This document shows, piece by piece, positions 26,229 to 35,130 of a DNA stretch of 64,000 bases. Below the pieces are notes generated by a model that was not told where the DNA came from, did not search any database, and worked only from the letters and a program-made list of their open reading frames with translations. Within the stretch, counting starts at the first letter, position 1, and each line of letters opens with the position of its first letter. A program made the position numbers and the translations under genes. This DNA is from CAVRAZ01 sp963719135 (GTDB taxonomy: Bacteria > Pseudomonadota > Gammaproteobacteria > DSM-19610), in assembly GCA_963719135.1 (NCBI GenBank), contig CAVRAZ010000005.1, forward strand, positions 62,001 to 126,000, written 5' to 3'.

Positions 26229-28529
26229 TCAGGCGATCTCGCTTCTGTCTTCGGCTTCCACGGCTTCGGAGAACTTGCAGTCCGGTTGCGGACAGACTTT
26301 TTCCGTGCCGCGTTTCTTGGTGGTCTTCAGCGTCAGTATTGGCCAGTTGCAGCTCGGGCAGGGCCCTTGCACAGGCTCGTTCCACACCGCATAGTCGCAG
26401 TCTGGATAGGTCGAGCAGGAGAAAAATATCTTTCCTCGCCGTGATTTGCGCTTCAGCATTGTGCCTTTCCCGCATTTCGGGCAGGTAACACCGGTATCGG
26501 CGGGTTTTTCCAGAGGCTCGATGTAGTTGCAGGCCGGATAACCGCTGCAACCGATGAATTTGCCATATTTCCCGGTGCGTACGATCAGAGCCGAACCGCA
26601 TTCCGGGCAGCTGCGCCCCTCGACGATCTCGGGTTCGCCGGCGCCGTTGTCATCACCAAGGTTGCGCGTGTAATCGCATTCGGGATAGCCGCTGCAACCA
26701 ACGAAGCGCCCGCGGCGGCCAAGTCTGACATTAAGCGGCTTGCCGCACTTCGGACAGTTCTCATCCAGTGACTCGGTGGTGACTTCACTGCGGGATACAC
26801 TGGTTTCCTTCTCAGACACCCGATCCTTGAAGGGATACCAGAATTCCCTCAACAGCGGGATCCATTCCTTTTCGCCGCGCGAAACGGCATCCAGTTCGTC
26901 CTCGAGCCGTGCGGTGAAGTCATAGTCCACATACTGCGTGAAGTGATTCGCCAGGAACTTGCTGACAACACGCCCGACATCGGTGGGGTGAAATCGTTTG
27001 TTTTCAAGCGTGACGTATTCCCGTTGCTGAAGTGTGGAGATAATGGAAGCGTAGGTCGAAGGTCTGCCAATACCGTATTCTTCCAGTGTCTTGACCAGAC
27101 TGGCTTCACTATAACGCGGCGGTGGCTCGGTAAAGTGCTGGTCGGTCCGGATAGCCTTGAGTTCCACCCGGTCGCCTTTCTTCAATGGCGGCAGGATGCT
27201 CTCGTCATCGGGGCTTCTGGCGTTGTCATCGGAGCTTTCCTGGTAGACCGTGATGAACCCGGGATCGACCAGCGTCGAGCCGGTCGCACGCAGTGTGTTG
27301 CCTTCACCACAGGTGAAATCTATACCGACCGTGTCGATGGTAGCATGGTTCATTTGGCAGGCTACCGTGCGCTTCCAGATGAGGTCGTAGAGCTTCAACT
27401 GCTCGACACTCAGCGACGATCTGATGGTCTCGGGAATGTTGTAGGCGGACGTTGGCCGTATCGCCTCATGCGCCTCCTGCGCGTTCTTAGCCTTGGTCTT
27501 GAAGTGTCTGGTCTGATGCGGCAGATTGTCGTCGCCATAGCGTTCGGCGATCAGCTTGCGCAATTCCTCAAGCGCGTCGTGTGCGAGCGTCACTGAGTCG
27601 GTGCGCATGTAGGTGATAAGCCCGACGGCGCCCTGGCCGATGTCGATGCCTTCGTAAAGTTGCTGCGCGACCCGCATCGTCCGGCTCGCCGTGAAGCCGA
27701 GCTTGCGCGACGCCTCCTGTTGAAGTGTTGAAGTCGTAAAGGGCGCGGCCGGGTTGCGTTTGCGCTGTTTCTTCTCTACAGTCTCGACGACCAGTTCTCC
27801 GCCGGCCGCTTCCTCCAGCTCCTTCCTGGTGGCATGAGCCTGACCTTCCTTGGTGAGCGTGAACTGGGCCAGCTTCTTTCCATGCAAATGGGTGAGTCGT
27901 GCGATGAACGGCTGGCGATCTTTTTCCAGATCGGCTTCGATGGTCCAGTATTCGCGCGGCCTGAATTTTTCGATTTCCTCCTCGCGTTCCACGATCATTC
28001 GCAGTGCGGGGCTTTGCACCCGTCCCGCGGACAGCCCGCGGCGCACCTTCTTCCAGAGCAGGGGCGACAGATTGAAACCGACCAAGTAATCCAGGGCGCG
28101 GCGCGCCTGCTGGGCATTGACCAGCTCGAACGAAAGATTGCGCGGGTGCTGCATGGCTTCCTGAATCGCGCGCTTGGTGATTTCGTGAAAGACGACGCGG
28201 TGCGCGGGCTTGTTCTTCAGTGCGCCGCGTTGGCTCAACAGTTCGTGCAGGTGCCAGGAGATCGCCTCTCCCTCGCGGTCCGGATCGGTCGCGAGATAGA
28301 GTTCATCGGCTTTCTTCAGCGCCTTGACTATGGCGTCGACGTGCTTGCTATTGCGGTCGATGAGCTGATATTTCATTGCAAAATCGTGTTCCGGATCGAC
28401 TGCGCCCTCTTTCGGAATCAGATCGCGCACATGACCGTACGAAGCCAGAACGTCGAAGTCCTTGCCGAGATATTTCTTGATGGTCTTTGCCTTCGCCGGC
28501 GATTCGACGATAACGAGGTTCTTGCTCAT
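26229..28529 (-). CDS. topA: DNA topoisomerase I
   Basis: A 766-residue type IA topoisomerase relaxing negative supercoils. The Toprim domain at the N-terminus (LVIVESPAKAKTIKKYLG) and the catalytic Tyr in GLITYMRTDS are present, along with GRVQSPALRMIVEREEEI. The C-terminus carries four C4 zinc-ribbon units in a row (CPKCGKPL, CPECGSAL, CPKCGKGT, CPSCNWPI), one more than in E. coli TopA; the fourth resembles E. coli YrdD, which is a separate gene there. So the YrdD-like domain is fused here. The start codon lies six bases after an intrinsic terminator (see that entry). Confidence 0.97.
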   Translation of the reverse strand: MSKNLVIVESPAKAKTIKKYLGKDFDVLASYGHVRDLIPKEGAVDPEHDFAMKYQLIDRNSKHVDAIVKALKKADELYLATDPDREGEAISWHLHELLSQRGALKNKPAHRVVFHEITKRAIQEAMQHPRNLSFELVNAQQARRALDYLVGFNLSPLLWKKVRRGLSAGRVQSPALRMIVEREEEIEKFRPREYWTIEADLEKDRQPFIARLTHLHGKKLAQFTLTKEGQAHATRKELEEAAGGELVVETVEKKQRKRNPAAPFTTSTLQQEASRKLGFTASRTMRVAQQLYEGIDIGQGAVGLITYMRTDSVTLAHDALEELRKLIAERYGDDNLPHQTRHFKTKAKNAQEAHEAIRPTSAYNIPETIRSSLSVEQLKLYDLIWKRTVACQMNHATIDTVGIDFTCGEGNTLRATGSTLVDPGFITVYQESSDDNARSPDDESILPPLKKGDRVELKAIRTDQHFTEPPPRYSEASLVKTLEEYGIGRPSTYASIISTLQQREYVTLENKRFHPTDVGRVVSKFLANHFTQYVDYDFTARLEDELDAVSRGEKEWIPLLREFWYPFKDRVSEKETSVSRSEVTTESLDENCPKCGKPLNVRLGRRGRFVGCSGYPECDYTRNLGDDNGAGEPEIVEGRSCPECGSALIVRTGKYGKFIGCSGYPACNYIEPLEKPADTGVTCPKCGKGTMLKRKSRRGKIFFSCSTYPDCDYAVWNEPVQGPCPSCNWPILTLKTTKKRGTEKVCPQPDCKFSEAVEAEDRSEIA

Positions 28530-28535
28530 GTCCGT

Positions 28536-28564
28536 AAAAAAGCCGCACCCTGGCCGGTGCGGCT
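28536..28564 (-). terminator. Intrinsic terminator between smg and topA
   Basis: On the minus strand a nine-base perfect stem AGCCGCACC/GGTGCGGCT (28541-28549 with 28556-28564), loop GGCCAG, is followed by a run of six T and then ACGGACATG, where the ATG is the topA start. It would end dprA-smg transcription, or act as an attenuator for topA, since no space is left for a promoter and leader between the T tract and the start codon. Confidence 0.8.
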
Positions 28565-28588
28565 GAACTTATAACCGTCTTTGGGGTG

Positions 28589-29068
28589 TCAGTGCAAATA
28601 ACCGGTCAGGCTGTCGAACACCAGATCTTCCATCCAGGCATACGCCGCTTCCTCACCGGGTTGGTTAAACAGCACCATCAGTATGACCCACTTTAGCTGA
28701 CCGAGGTCGAATTCATCGGTCTTCAACGCCATCACTCTTTCGATGACCCTTTCGCGGCTGACCGGGGTCAGAATGCCCATCTGTTCAAGAAACAGCAGAA
28801 ACCCCCGACACTCAACGTCGAACCGGTCACATTCCGCGTCGGCGAAAATGCGTATCGACGGGGAAGTCTGGAGTGGTGTCGAGGTTGCGCCCTGCTGTGC
28901 GGACAGGTCCTCGAGCCAATCGAAGGCCTGGCTGATTTCGACGGCCGGAAATCCGGCCTCGAGCAATTCGGTATGGAGCGACTCGCGGTCGGGGCTCTGG
29001 TCGGCGTCCTCTTCCATATAGTAGTTCTCGAACAGATACATAAGAACATCGAACATATTTTCTTTCAT
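28589..29068 (-). CDS. smg: Smg family protein (DUF494)
   Basis: A 159-residue protein of the conserved but uncharacterised Smg family. Typical segments are MFDVLMYLFENYY at the N-terminus and LKWVILMVLFNQPGEEAAYAW near the C-terminus. It is acidic and soluble. The dprA-smg-topA order is widespread in gammaproteobacteria, which supports the call; the function is not known. It begins 9 bp after dprA. Confidence 0.93.
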   Translation of the reverse strand: MKENMFDVLMYLFENYYMEEDADQSPDRESLHTELLEAGFPAVEISQAFDWLEDLSAQQGATSTPLQTSPSIRIFADAECDRFDVECRGFLLFLEQMGILTPVSRERVIERVMALKTDEFDLGQLKWVILMVLFNQPGEEAAYAWMEDLVFDSLTGYLH

Positions 29069-29077
29069 GTCAGTACT

Positions 29078-30211
29078 CTAACGGCTCCGGCTATAGCGTC
29101 CGCCCGCGTGACTCGCCACATGGCCCTCCAGTTCCAGTATCAGAAGCATGGAGGAAAGCTGTTCCGGCGTCAATCGGCAGGCGTCGACCAATTCATCAAT
29201 GGACACTGGATCGTAACCGAGCGCGTCCAGCAGCATCTGATAGGCCGTATCAATGACTGGATCACTCCCTTGTACGGATTCGTGGACGGGTAACGTCAGC
29301 GAAGCGAGCGCAAGCGAACCCAGCTCCTCCAAGACATGTTCTGCATTTTCAACCAGTTTGGCGCCCTCTCTAATGAGCCGGTGACATCCGCGCGCCATCG
29401 GATTGTGAATCGATCCCGGGATCGCGAAGACTTCGCGGCCCTGTTCCGAGGCCAGGCGAGCGGTAATCAGGGAGCCCGAACGTTGCGCGGCTTCGACCAC
29501 CAGCACACCCAGGCTCAGGCCGCTGATCAGCCGGTTGCGGCGGGGAAAGTTTTCCGCCAGCGGCGGCGTTTCCGGCGGCAGTTCAGTAACCAACGCCCCC
29601 GTATCCGCGATGCGGCGAGCGAGTTCCCGGTTGGCGGCCGGATACACTCGGTCCGGCCCGGTTCCAAGCACCGCAAGCGTGCGGCCGCCCGCATCCAGCG
29701 CGCCGGCGTGCGCCGCGGTATCGATCCCCATGGCGAGTCCGCTGGTGATGGTCAGTCCCTTACACGCCAAGTGTCGGCTGAACGCTTGCGCAGTCTGTTC
29801 GCCGGTGCGGCTGGGGTTTCGACTGCCGACCACAGCTACTTGGAGATCACCAAGTCGTTCTGGATTTCCGACGACGAATAGCAGGGGTGGCGGATTGACG
29901 ATGGTCTTGAGCAGCGCAGGATATGCTCCGTCGAGACACGTAATAATCCGGTTGCCGGGTCGGGAGGCCCATTCGAGATCCCGGTCGACCGCTAGCCAGT
30001 CCGGCTGGCGCAGGTAGAGGCGTGTGGCTTCGGGCAGGTCCGTCACTGATGACCCCGGCGATCGTCCGCTGAACAACTCGGCGAGCCGATGATACTCCCG
30101 GAGAAGCCGTCCGAACGTTGCCGCACCCATCGCGGGCGCCCTCATCAGGGCGAGCCAATAACGGAGATCGTCACATTCGCGCGGTGTCCGTGTGTTATGT
30201 GATGGTGTCAT
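29078..30211 (-). CDS. dprA: DNA-processing protein DprA (Smf)
   Basis: A 377-residue protein that binds incoming single-stranded DNA and loads RecA during natural transformation. The Rossmann-like core has the signature VAVVGSRNPSRTGEQTA, GLAMGIDTAAHAGAL and LISGLSLGVLVVEAAQRSGSL (shown in part). A C-terminal winged-helix (SIDELVDACRLTPEQLSSML) is present. Length is normal for the family. Its presence hints at competence but is not proof, as DprA is widely conserved. Confidence 0.95.
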   Translation of the reverse strand: MTPSHNTRTPRECDDLRYWLALMRAPAMGAATFGRLLREYHRLAELFSGRSPGSSVTDLPEATRLYLRQPDWLAVDRDLEWASRPGNRIITCLDGAYPALLKTIVNPPPLLFVVGNPERLGDLQVAVVGSRNPSRTGEQTAQAFSRHLACKGLTITSGLAMGIDTAAHAGALDAGGRTLAVLGTGPDRVYPAANRELARRIADTGALVTELPPETPPLAENFPRRNRLISGLSLGVLVVEAAQRSGSLITARLASEQGREVFAIPGSIHNPMARGCHRLIREGAKLVENAEHVLEELGSLALASLTLPVHESVQGSDPVIDTAYQMLLDALGYDPVSIDELVDACRLTPEQLSSMLLILELEGHVASHAGGRYSRSR

Positions 30212-30313
30212 TCCCAGCCCTCATCCGTGAGTCGTCCTGGAACTTGCCGATATACAGGCTGCCGATAGTGATAGCCGGCCGAGCCTAGAGCTGGATGGTA
30301 TTATGTTCCACTC

Positions 30314-30352
30314 GAAAAGACACGGGGCCGGTCATCGCTGGCCGGCCCCGTG
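30314..30352 (-). terminator. Intrinsic terminator of the LysM gene
   Basis: An eleven-base perfect inverted repeat (CACGGGGCCGG, 30321-30331, with 30342-30352) and a ten-base loop are followed on the minus strand by TCTTTT. It lies 25 bp past the stop of the LysM gene. Confidence 0.75.
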
Positions 30353-30376
30353 GACTGAACGGACTTTGCTGATCGC

Positions 30377-31405
30377 TCAGGGCTCGGTCACCATGTCGCC
30401 CACGTGAATTGCCTGCGTGGCTTTCATGATCAGGCCATAGCTGACTTTGTTGAACACCCGAAACACCATGAGGACGCCGGCCCGTTCGTTCGGCAATTCA
30501 ACCGTATCGTTACGCGCCGGGGTAACCTGGTCCGCGATGACCTCGCCGGTCCTGTTGACCGCCATGACCGCACCCACATCGAGACCTTCCCGCGCGCCCC
30601 GATTGACGACGACGACTTGGTACTGGCCGATCTGGCTGACGCCATCCAGAACGGAAATAATTTGGCCCTTGGTGTCTACCGGTGCCGCGTGAGGCGAGAA
30701 GTACGGGTAGGAGTCTTCTTCCGAAATCGGCAGCGCGCGATCTCCAATATTGACTTCCCGCGTGGTGCGCGTGAGGCTGGCGGTCGCCGGATCACCGTGG
30801 CGGCTCAGCGTGCCTTCGCCCAGGTAAATCGCCTCATAGCCGAGTATTTCATGAGTCACGGGATCAATGTATGCGCCGCCCGGGCGGAAAAAGCTGTAAC
30901 TCTTTGGGGCGCCTTCCTCGACGCCGCGGACGTAGACGTGGTCGCCCGCTCCCGTAATCAAATGTTCTCCGGCGCTCGAAACGACATAGGGAGCCGTTTT
31001 CAACTGGTTGTCATCGACGACCAAAGGGCGACCCAGGAACTGCCGGATGGCGTCCAGCGGAATGGCCGGAATGGCGTTGTCCAGGCTTTCCTCACGGGCG
31101 CGCGGGGAAAGCTTCACGGTCCGGTAACCGCGGTCAACCTGCAAGCGGGGCTGGCCGTCGACATAGACCAGGGTTAGCACGTCGCCCGGATAGATCAGGT
31201 GGGGGTTCTGAACCTGGGGGTTGACGTACCAGATTTCCGGCCACAGCCAGGCATCGGTCAGGAACATGGCGGAGATGTCCCACAGGGTGTCGCCTTTCTT
31301 GACGACATAGCTCTCGGGGTGGCCGTCTTTTAGCGCAACCTGGCCCGCCAGGGCGGTGGAGGCAACCAGTCCCACTGCCAGCGCCAGAGATTTGAATATC
31401 GACAT
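30377..31405 (-). CDS. LysM-domain periplasmic protein
   Basis: A 342-residue exported protein. The ATG at 31405 is preceded by AGGGACG and gives a clear signal peptide (MSIFKSLALAVGLVASTALA). A LysM domain follows at about residues 32-80 (SYVVKKGDTLWDISAMFL to YPGDVLTL), which binds peptidoglycan. The remainder forms repeated beta-rich segments without a catalytic motif that I recognise. Genes of this type next to dprA and divergent from def are conserved in gammaproteobacteria. A cell-wall-associated structural or enzyme-recruiting role is inferred. Confidence 0.88.
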   Translation of the reverse strand: MSIFKSLALAVGLVASTALAGQVALKDGHPESYVVKKGDTLWDISAMFLTDAWLWPEIWYVNPQVQNPHLIYPGDVLTLVYVDGQPRLQVDRGYRTVKLSPRAREESLDNAIPAIPLDAIRQFLGRPLVVDDNQLKTAPYVVSSAGEHLITGAGDHVYVRGVEEGAPKSYSFFRPGGAYIDPVTHEILGYEAIYLGEGTLSRHGDPATASLTRTTREVNIGDRALPISEEDSYPYFSPHAAPVDTKGQIISVLDGVSQIGQYQVVVVNRGAREGLDVGAVMAVNRTGEVIADQVTPARNDTVELPNERAGVLMVFRVFNKVSYGLIMKATQAIHVGDMVTEP

Positions 31406-31613
31406 AAGCGTCCCTTTGCATCCGGTTCTCATTGGTTTGTGCCCGCGTACGGGCGGTCAGCGTCTAATTCGATGATATATAACGGCAGTCGGTTGGCCGA
31501 GTGTAGCGAAAATTGGGTTCCCGCAAAACAACTGGGGAATCGGTCAAACAGATGATGGGTCATTGTGTTAGAGTATAAAAAGGTGACTGTGACAGATTTG
31601 TGACGGCCTTCGC

Positions 31614-32153
31614 ATGGCAACCTTAGAGATCCTGCATTTTCCGGACGAGCGTTTGCGAACCGTGGCGGTTCCGGTCGAGCAGTTCGACGATGAACTGCGG
31701 CGTCTGTTGCACGACATGTTCGAGACTATGTATGCCGCTCCCGGTATTGGTCTGGCGGCCAGTCAGGTTAACGTTCACAAGCGGGTGATCGTCATCGACG
31801 CGTCGGAAGAGAAGAACCAGCCCCTAGTGCTTGTCAACCCCGAGATCCTCAGGCGCGAGGGCGAAGAGGAAATGGACGAAGGATGTCTATCCGTACCCGG
31901 CTTTTTCGAACGGGTCAGACGTGCCGAAAAGGTGCGTGTGAGGGCATGCGGCGCAGACGGCAGCCCCGTGGAGCTGGAGGCCGACGGGTTACTGGCGGTC
32001 TGCATCCAGCACGAGATCGATCATCTCGATGGCAAGCTGTTCGTCGACTATCTTTCCCAGCTCAAACGCCAGCGCATTCGCAAGAAGTTGGAAAAGCAGC
32101 AGCGATTCGACACTAAGCCGGCACCTGACCGTCAGACCCAGCCGGTCATCTGA
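31614..32153 (+). CDS. def: Peptide deformylase
   Basis: A 179-residue metalloenzyme that removes the formyl group from nascent N-termini. All three motifs are present: GIGLAASQ, EGCLSVP (metal Cys) and QHEIDHLDG (two metal His and catalytic Glu). The gene opens the def-fmt-rsmB-DUF4390-ntrYX-trkA run. A TATAAA element at 31574 may be its -10 box; no matching -35 is evident. Confidence 0.97.
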   Translation: MATLEILHFPDERLRTVAVPVEQFDDELRRLLHDMFETMYAAPGIGLAASQVNVHKRVIVIDASEEKNQPLVLVNPEILRREGEEEMDEGCLSVPGFFERVRRAEKVRVRACGADGSPVELEADGLLAVCIQHEIDHLDGKLFVDYLSQLKRQRIRKKLEKQQRFDTKPAPDRQTQPVI

Positions 32154-32236
32154 TGGCCAGCGGATTTCGCTTCCCGGGTGGGTATTTTCGCTTTCGATAA
32201 GCAGCGCTTCATTGCGCCTTCCAGGACGATCGACAG

Positions 32237-33169
32237 GTGATGCGAGTTGTCTTTGCCGGAACACCCGAGTTTTCGGTCCCGATACTAGAGGCCCTGATCG
32301 ACAGCAGTCACCCTGTCGTCGGTGTCTATACCCAGCCGGACCGGCCAGCCGGGCGCGGACGCAAGCTACACGCGAGTCCGGTCAAGCAGCTGGCCGAGCA
32401 GTTCGATCTCCCGGTGCGCCAACCGGAGACGCTGAAGAGCCGGGAACAATGGGACTTGCTGGCGGCATTGCGCCCGGACCTGATGGTGGTCGTCGCCTAC
32501 GGTCTGTTGCTGCCGCAGTCAGTACTCGACATCCCGTCGCTGGGATGCGTCAACCTGCACGCCTCTCTGCTGCCGCGCTGGCGTGGCGCCGCGCCGATCC
32601 AGCGCGCGATTCTGGCAGGCGATGACGCGACCGGTGTCTGCCTTATGCAAATGGACGCCGGATTGGATACCGGGCCGGTGCTGGACTCGGCGCGTTGCGC
32701 CATTGGTCCTGACCAAACCGCCGGGTCGCTGCACGACCGGCTCAGCCGGCTGTCGGCCGATCTGCTCGCTCGCGATCTCAACGCCCTCGAAGCCCGTGCG
32801 TTGACACCGATCGCCCAGCACGAGGCGAACGCCTGCTACGCAGACAAACTGGATAAAGCGGAGGCGGTCATCGACTGGAGTCAGTCCGCCGTCCAGATCG
32901 ACCGGCAGATTCGTGCGTTCAATTCCTGGCCTGTCGCACAGACCTTGTATCAGGGTGACGTGTTGAGGATATGGAGGTCGGCGCCGCTCGAGGATCGTGC
33001 CGAAGCCGCGCCCGGAAGCGTTCTGGCAGCATCGAAGCTGGGTATAGACGTTGCCTGCGGCGAAGGCGCTCTGCGCTTGCTCGAGGTTCAATTGCCGGGC
33101 GGCAAGCGTCTTTCGGCCACCGATTTCCTCAACGCGCGAACGGTGAACGGCCAACGACTCGGCCGCTGA
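32237..33169 (+). CDS. fmt: Methionyl-tRNA formyltransferase
   Basis: A 310-residue enzyme formylating initiator Met-tRNA with 10-formyl-THF. The N-terminus VVFAGTPEFSVPILEALI, the catalytic SLLPRWRGAAPIQRAI with its Asn/His context (CVNLHASLLP) and the Asp in MQMDAGLDTGPVL are typical. The C-terminal OB-like domain starts near residue 205. It lies 83 bp from def and just before rsmB. Confidence 0.97.
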   Translation: MMRVVFAGTPEFSVPILEALIDSSHPVVGVYTQPDRPAGRGRKLHASPVKQLAEQFDLPVRQPETLKSREQWDLLAALRPDLMVVVAYGLLLPQSVLDIPSLGCVNLHASLLPRWRGAAPIQRAILAGDDATGVCLMQMDAGLDTGPVLDSARCAIGPDQTAGSLHDRLSRLSADLLARDLNALEARALTPIAQHEANACYADKLDKAEAVIDWSQSAVQIDRQIRAFNSWPVAQTLYQGDVLRIWRSAPLEDRAEAAPGSVLAASKLGIDVACGEGALRLLEVQLPGGKRLSATDFLNARTVNGQRLGR

Positions 33170-33180
33170 GGGGCGTCCCT

Positions 33181-34528
33181 GTGGACTCCATGCCCGACAA
33201 GCGAGGCGGACGCGCGAAAAGGCGCAACGCCCGCGCGGAAGCAGCGGCCATTGTCCTGGCCGTACTCGAGGACGGTCGCTCGCTCAGCAGCCTCAAGTTC
33301 CGGACGGCAGACGGCGAAGGGACCGATTCGCAGGAGGCGCTGACCCGGGAGCTTTGCTACGGCACCTTGCGCTGGTACCCGCGCCTGCAGCGCTTTGCCG
33401 CGCGTCTGCTGAACCGCCCCTTCAAGAAGCGCGACGCGGACCTGCATGCGCTGGTGCTGGTCGGGCTTTATCAGCTCCTGTATCTCGACAAACCGGCGCA
33501 CGCGGTGCTGCATGAAACCGTTGAAGCGACCGCCGCCATGGGCAAGTCCTGGGCAAGAGGCGTCGTGAACGCGGTGTTGCGCAACTGCCAGCGCCGGGGC
33601 GTGCTCCTGGCCGCCGAGATCGAACGTCGATCCGGAGGCGCGGTGGGCTCATCCGGCGTGGTTGCTGAAACTGTTCATGCACGACTGGCCTGACCGCTGG
33701 CAGTCGATCGCGGAAGAAAACAATCGGCGACCACCGATGGTGTTGCGCGTCAATCGGCGGATGATCAGCCCTGCGGCTTACGTCGAGAAACTCCAGGCGT
33801 GCGGCATCGGAGCACAGCCTGCGGCAGAGTGTGACGCCGCGGTGATCCTGGACACGCCGGTTGGCGTCGAGCGTTTGCCGGGATTCTTCGAGGGCTTGGT
33901 TTCGATTCAGGATGCCGCCGCGCAGAAGGCTGCCGCATTGCTCACGCCACAGGGAGGGCAGCGCGTGCTCGATGCCTGCGCCGCTCCTGGGGGTAAAACC
34001 TGTCATTTGCTGGAGTTGCAGCCGGCGATCGGCGAACTGATCGCGCTGGACAGGGAGGCGACGCGTCTTCGCCAGGTGGAGGAGAATCTCCACCGACTGG
34101 GGTTGCGCGCCGTACTGAAGGCGGCAGATGCGGCCGCGACTGAAAGCTGGTGGGATGGAATACCGTTCGACCGCATCCTGCTCGACGCGCCCTGTTCGGC
34201 GACCGGCGTCATACGGCGACATCCCGATATCAAAGTACTGCGCCGCTCTTCCGACATTGACGCGCTGGTCGAACAGCAATGGCGTCTACTGCATAGGCTG
34301 TGGCCGTTGCTGGCGCCAGACGGTATGCTGTTATACGCAACCTGTTCTGTGTTGGCGCGCGAGAATCATGAGCAGATCGTCCGTCTTCTCCGAAGCCGCC
34401 CGGACGCCCGGGAAATGCCGCTGGCCGAGGATTACGGGCGGTCCTGTGCGGCGGGCCGGCAGATACTGCCCGGTGAGCGGTCGATGGACGGATTTTATTT
34501 TGCACTGCTGAAGAAAGAACCCGTATGA
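33181..34528 (+). pseudogene. rsmB: 16S rRNA m5C967 methyltransferase RsmB, frameshifted
   Basis: RsmB (Sun/Fmu) methylates C967 of 16S rRNA. The N-terminal NusB-like part runs from GTG 33181 (GAGGGG upstream; ATG 33190 is an alternative) through TRELCYGTLRWYPRLQRF to AEIERRS near 33632. Here one extra base (CC or GG in the run 33632-33635) shifts the frame; removing it restores SEARWAHPAWLLKLF and then the methyltransferase domain with DACAAPGGKTCHLLEL, the catalytic DAPCSATGVIRRHPDI and YATCSVLARENHEQ. The restored protein would be about 448 residues, close to the usual 430. All motifs are otherwise intact, so a base-call error or very recent mutation is more likely than decay. Confidence 0.93.
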
Positions 34529-35130
34529 CAACGCGGGTCGAATGTTCCGGTGGCGCGCTGCAAACCCCGACGGTATTGAGCCGGTTCTGGATACACATGG
34601 CGATGGTCATGATCGCCTGCGCCTGTACGCCGGCGTTCGCCGGCCATGCCAAGATCAGGGACATGCGCAGTCTGCTGGTTGACGGCGTCTACCGGTTGAG
34701 TGCGCGGGTCCAGTTCGACATGGATCGCAAGGTTCAGGCGGCGCTCGACAGCGGCGTACCGCTGGTCGTTGACGTAGAGATGGAGGTCGTCCGGGAACGC
34801 CTGTTCCCCTGGCCGGAAACAGTTGCAGAGCGGGACTGGCGTTATGTCATTCAGTACCACGCTTTGAGTCAGCGTTATATTGTGAGAAACCTTTCGACCG
34901 ACACCCAGCAGAGTTTCCGCCGCATGGAAGATGTGCTGGACACACTTGGTAATATCTACGATGTGCCGATCATCGAAGCGGCCCGTCTCAAAGACGGAGA
35001 GACGTACGACGCCCGCATGCGCGTCGCATTCGACGTCGAATCGTTGCCGACGCCGATACGGTTGTGGGCCTATTTCCACGCGGACTGGAAACTGACTGGA
35101 GGGTGGTATCAGTGGCCTCTGAGACCCTGA
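34525..35130 (+). CDS. DUF4390 protein
   Basis: A 201-residue exported or membrane-anchored protein with an N-terminal hydrophobic segment (WIHMAMVMIACACTPAFA) ending in a likely cleavage site. The rest is beta-rich and matches the DUF4390 pattern (LVDGVYRLSARVQFDM, LALDSGVPL-like, FFYRLPTPIRLWAYF-like region). Its start overlaps the rsmB stop by four bases and it ends shortly after the GTG start of the NtrY-like kinase, so the genes are coupled. Families of this kind are always found upstream of the NtrY-like gene, which suggests a shared function at the membrane. Confidence 0.8.
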   Translation: MTTRVECSGGALQTPTVLSRFWIHMAMVMIACACTPAFAGHAKIRDMRSLLVDGVYRLSARVQFDMDRKVQAALDSGVPLVVDVEMEVVRERLFPWPETVAERDWRYVIQYHALSQRYIVRNLSTDTQQSFRRMEDVLDTLGNIYDVPIIEAARLKDGETYDARMRVAFDVESLPTPIRLWAYFHADWKLTGGWYQWPLRP

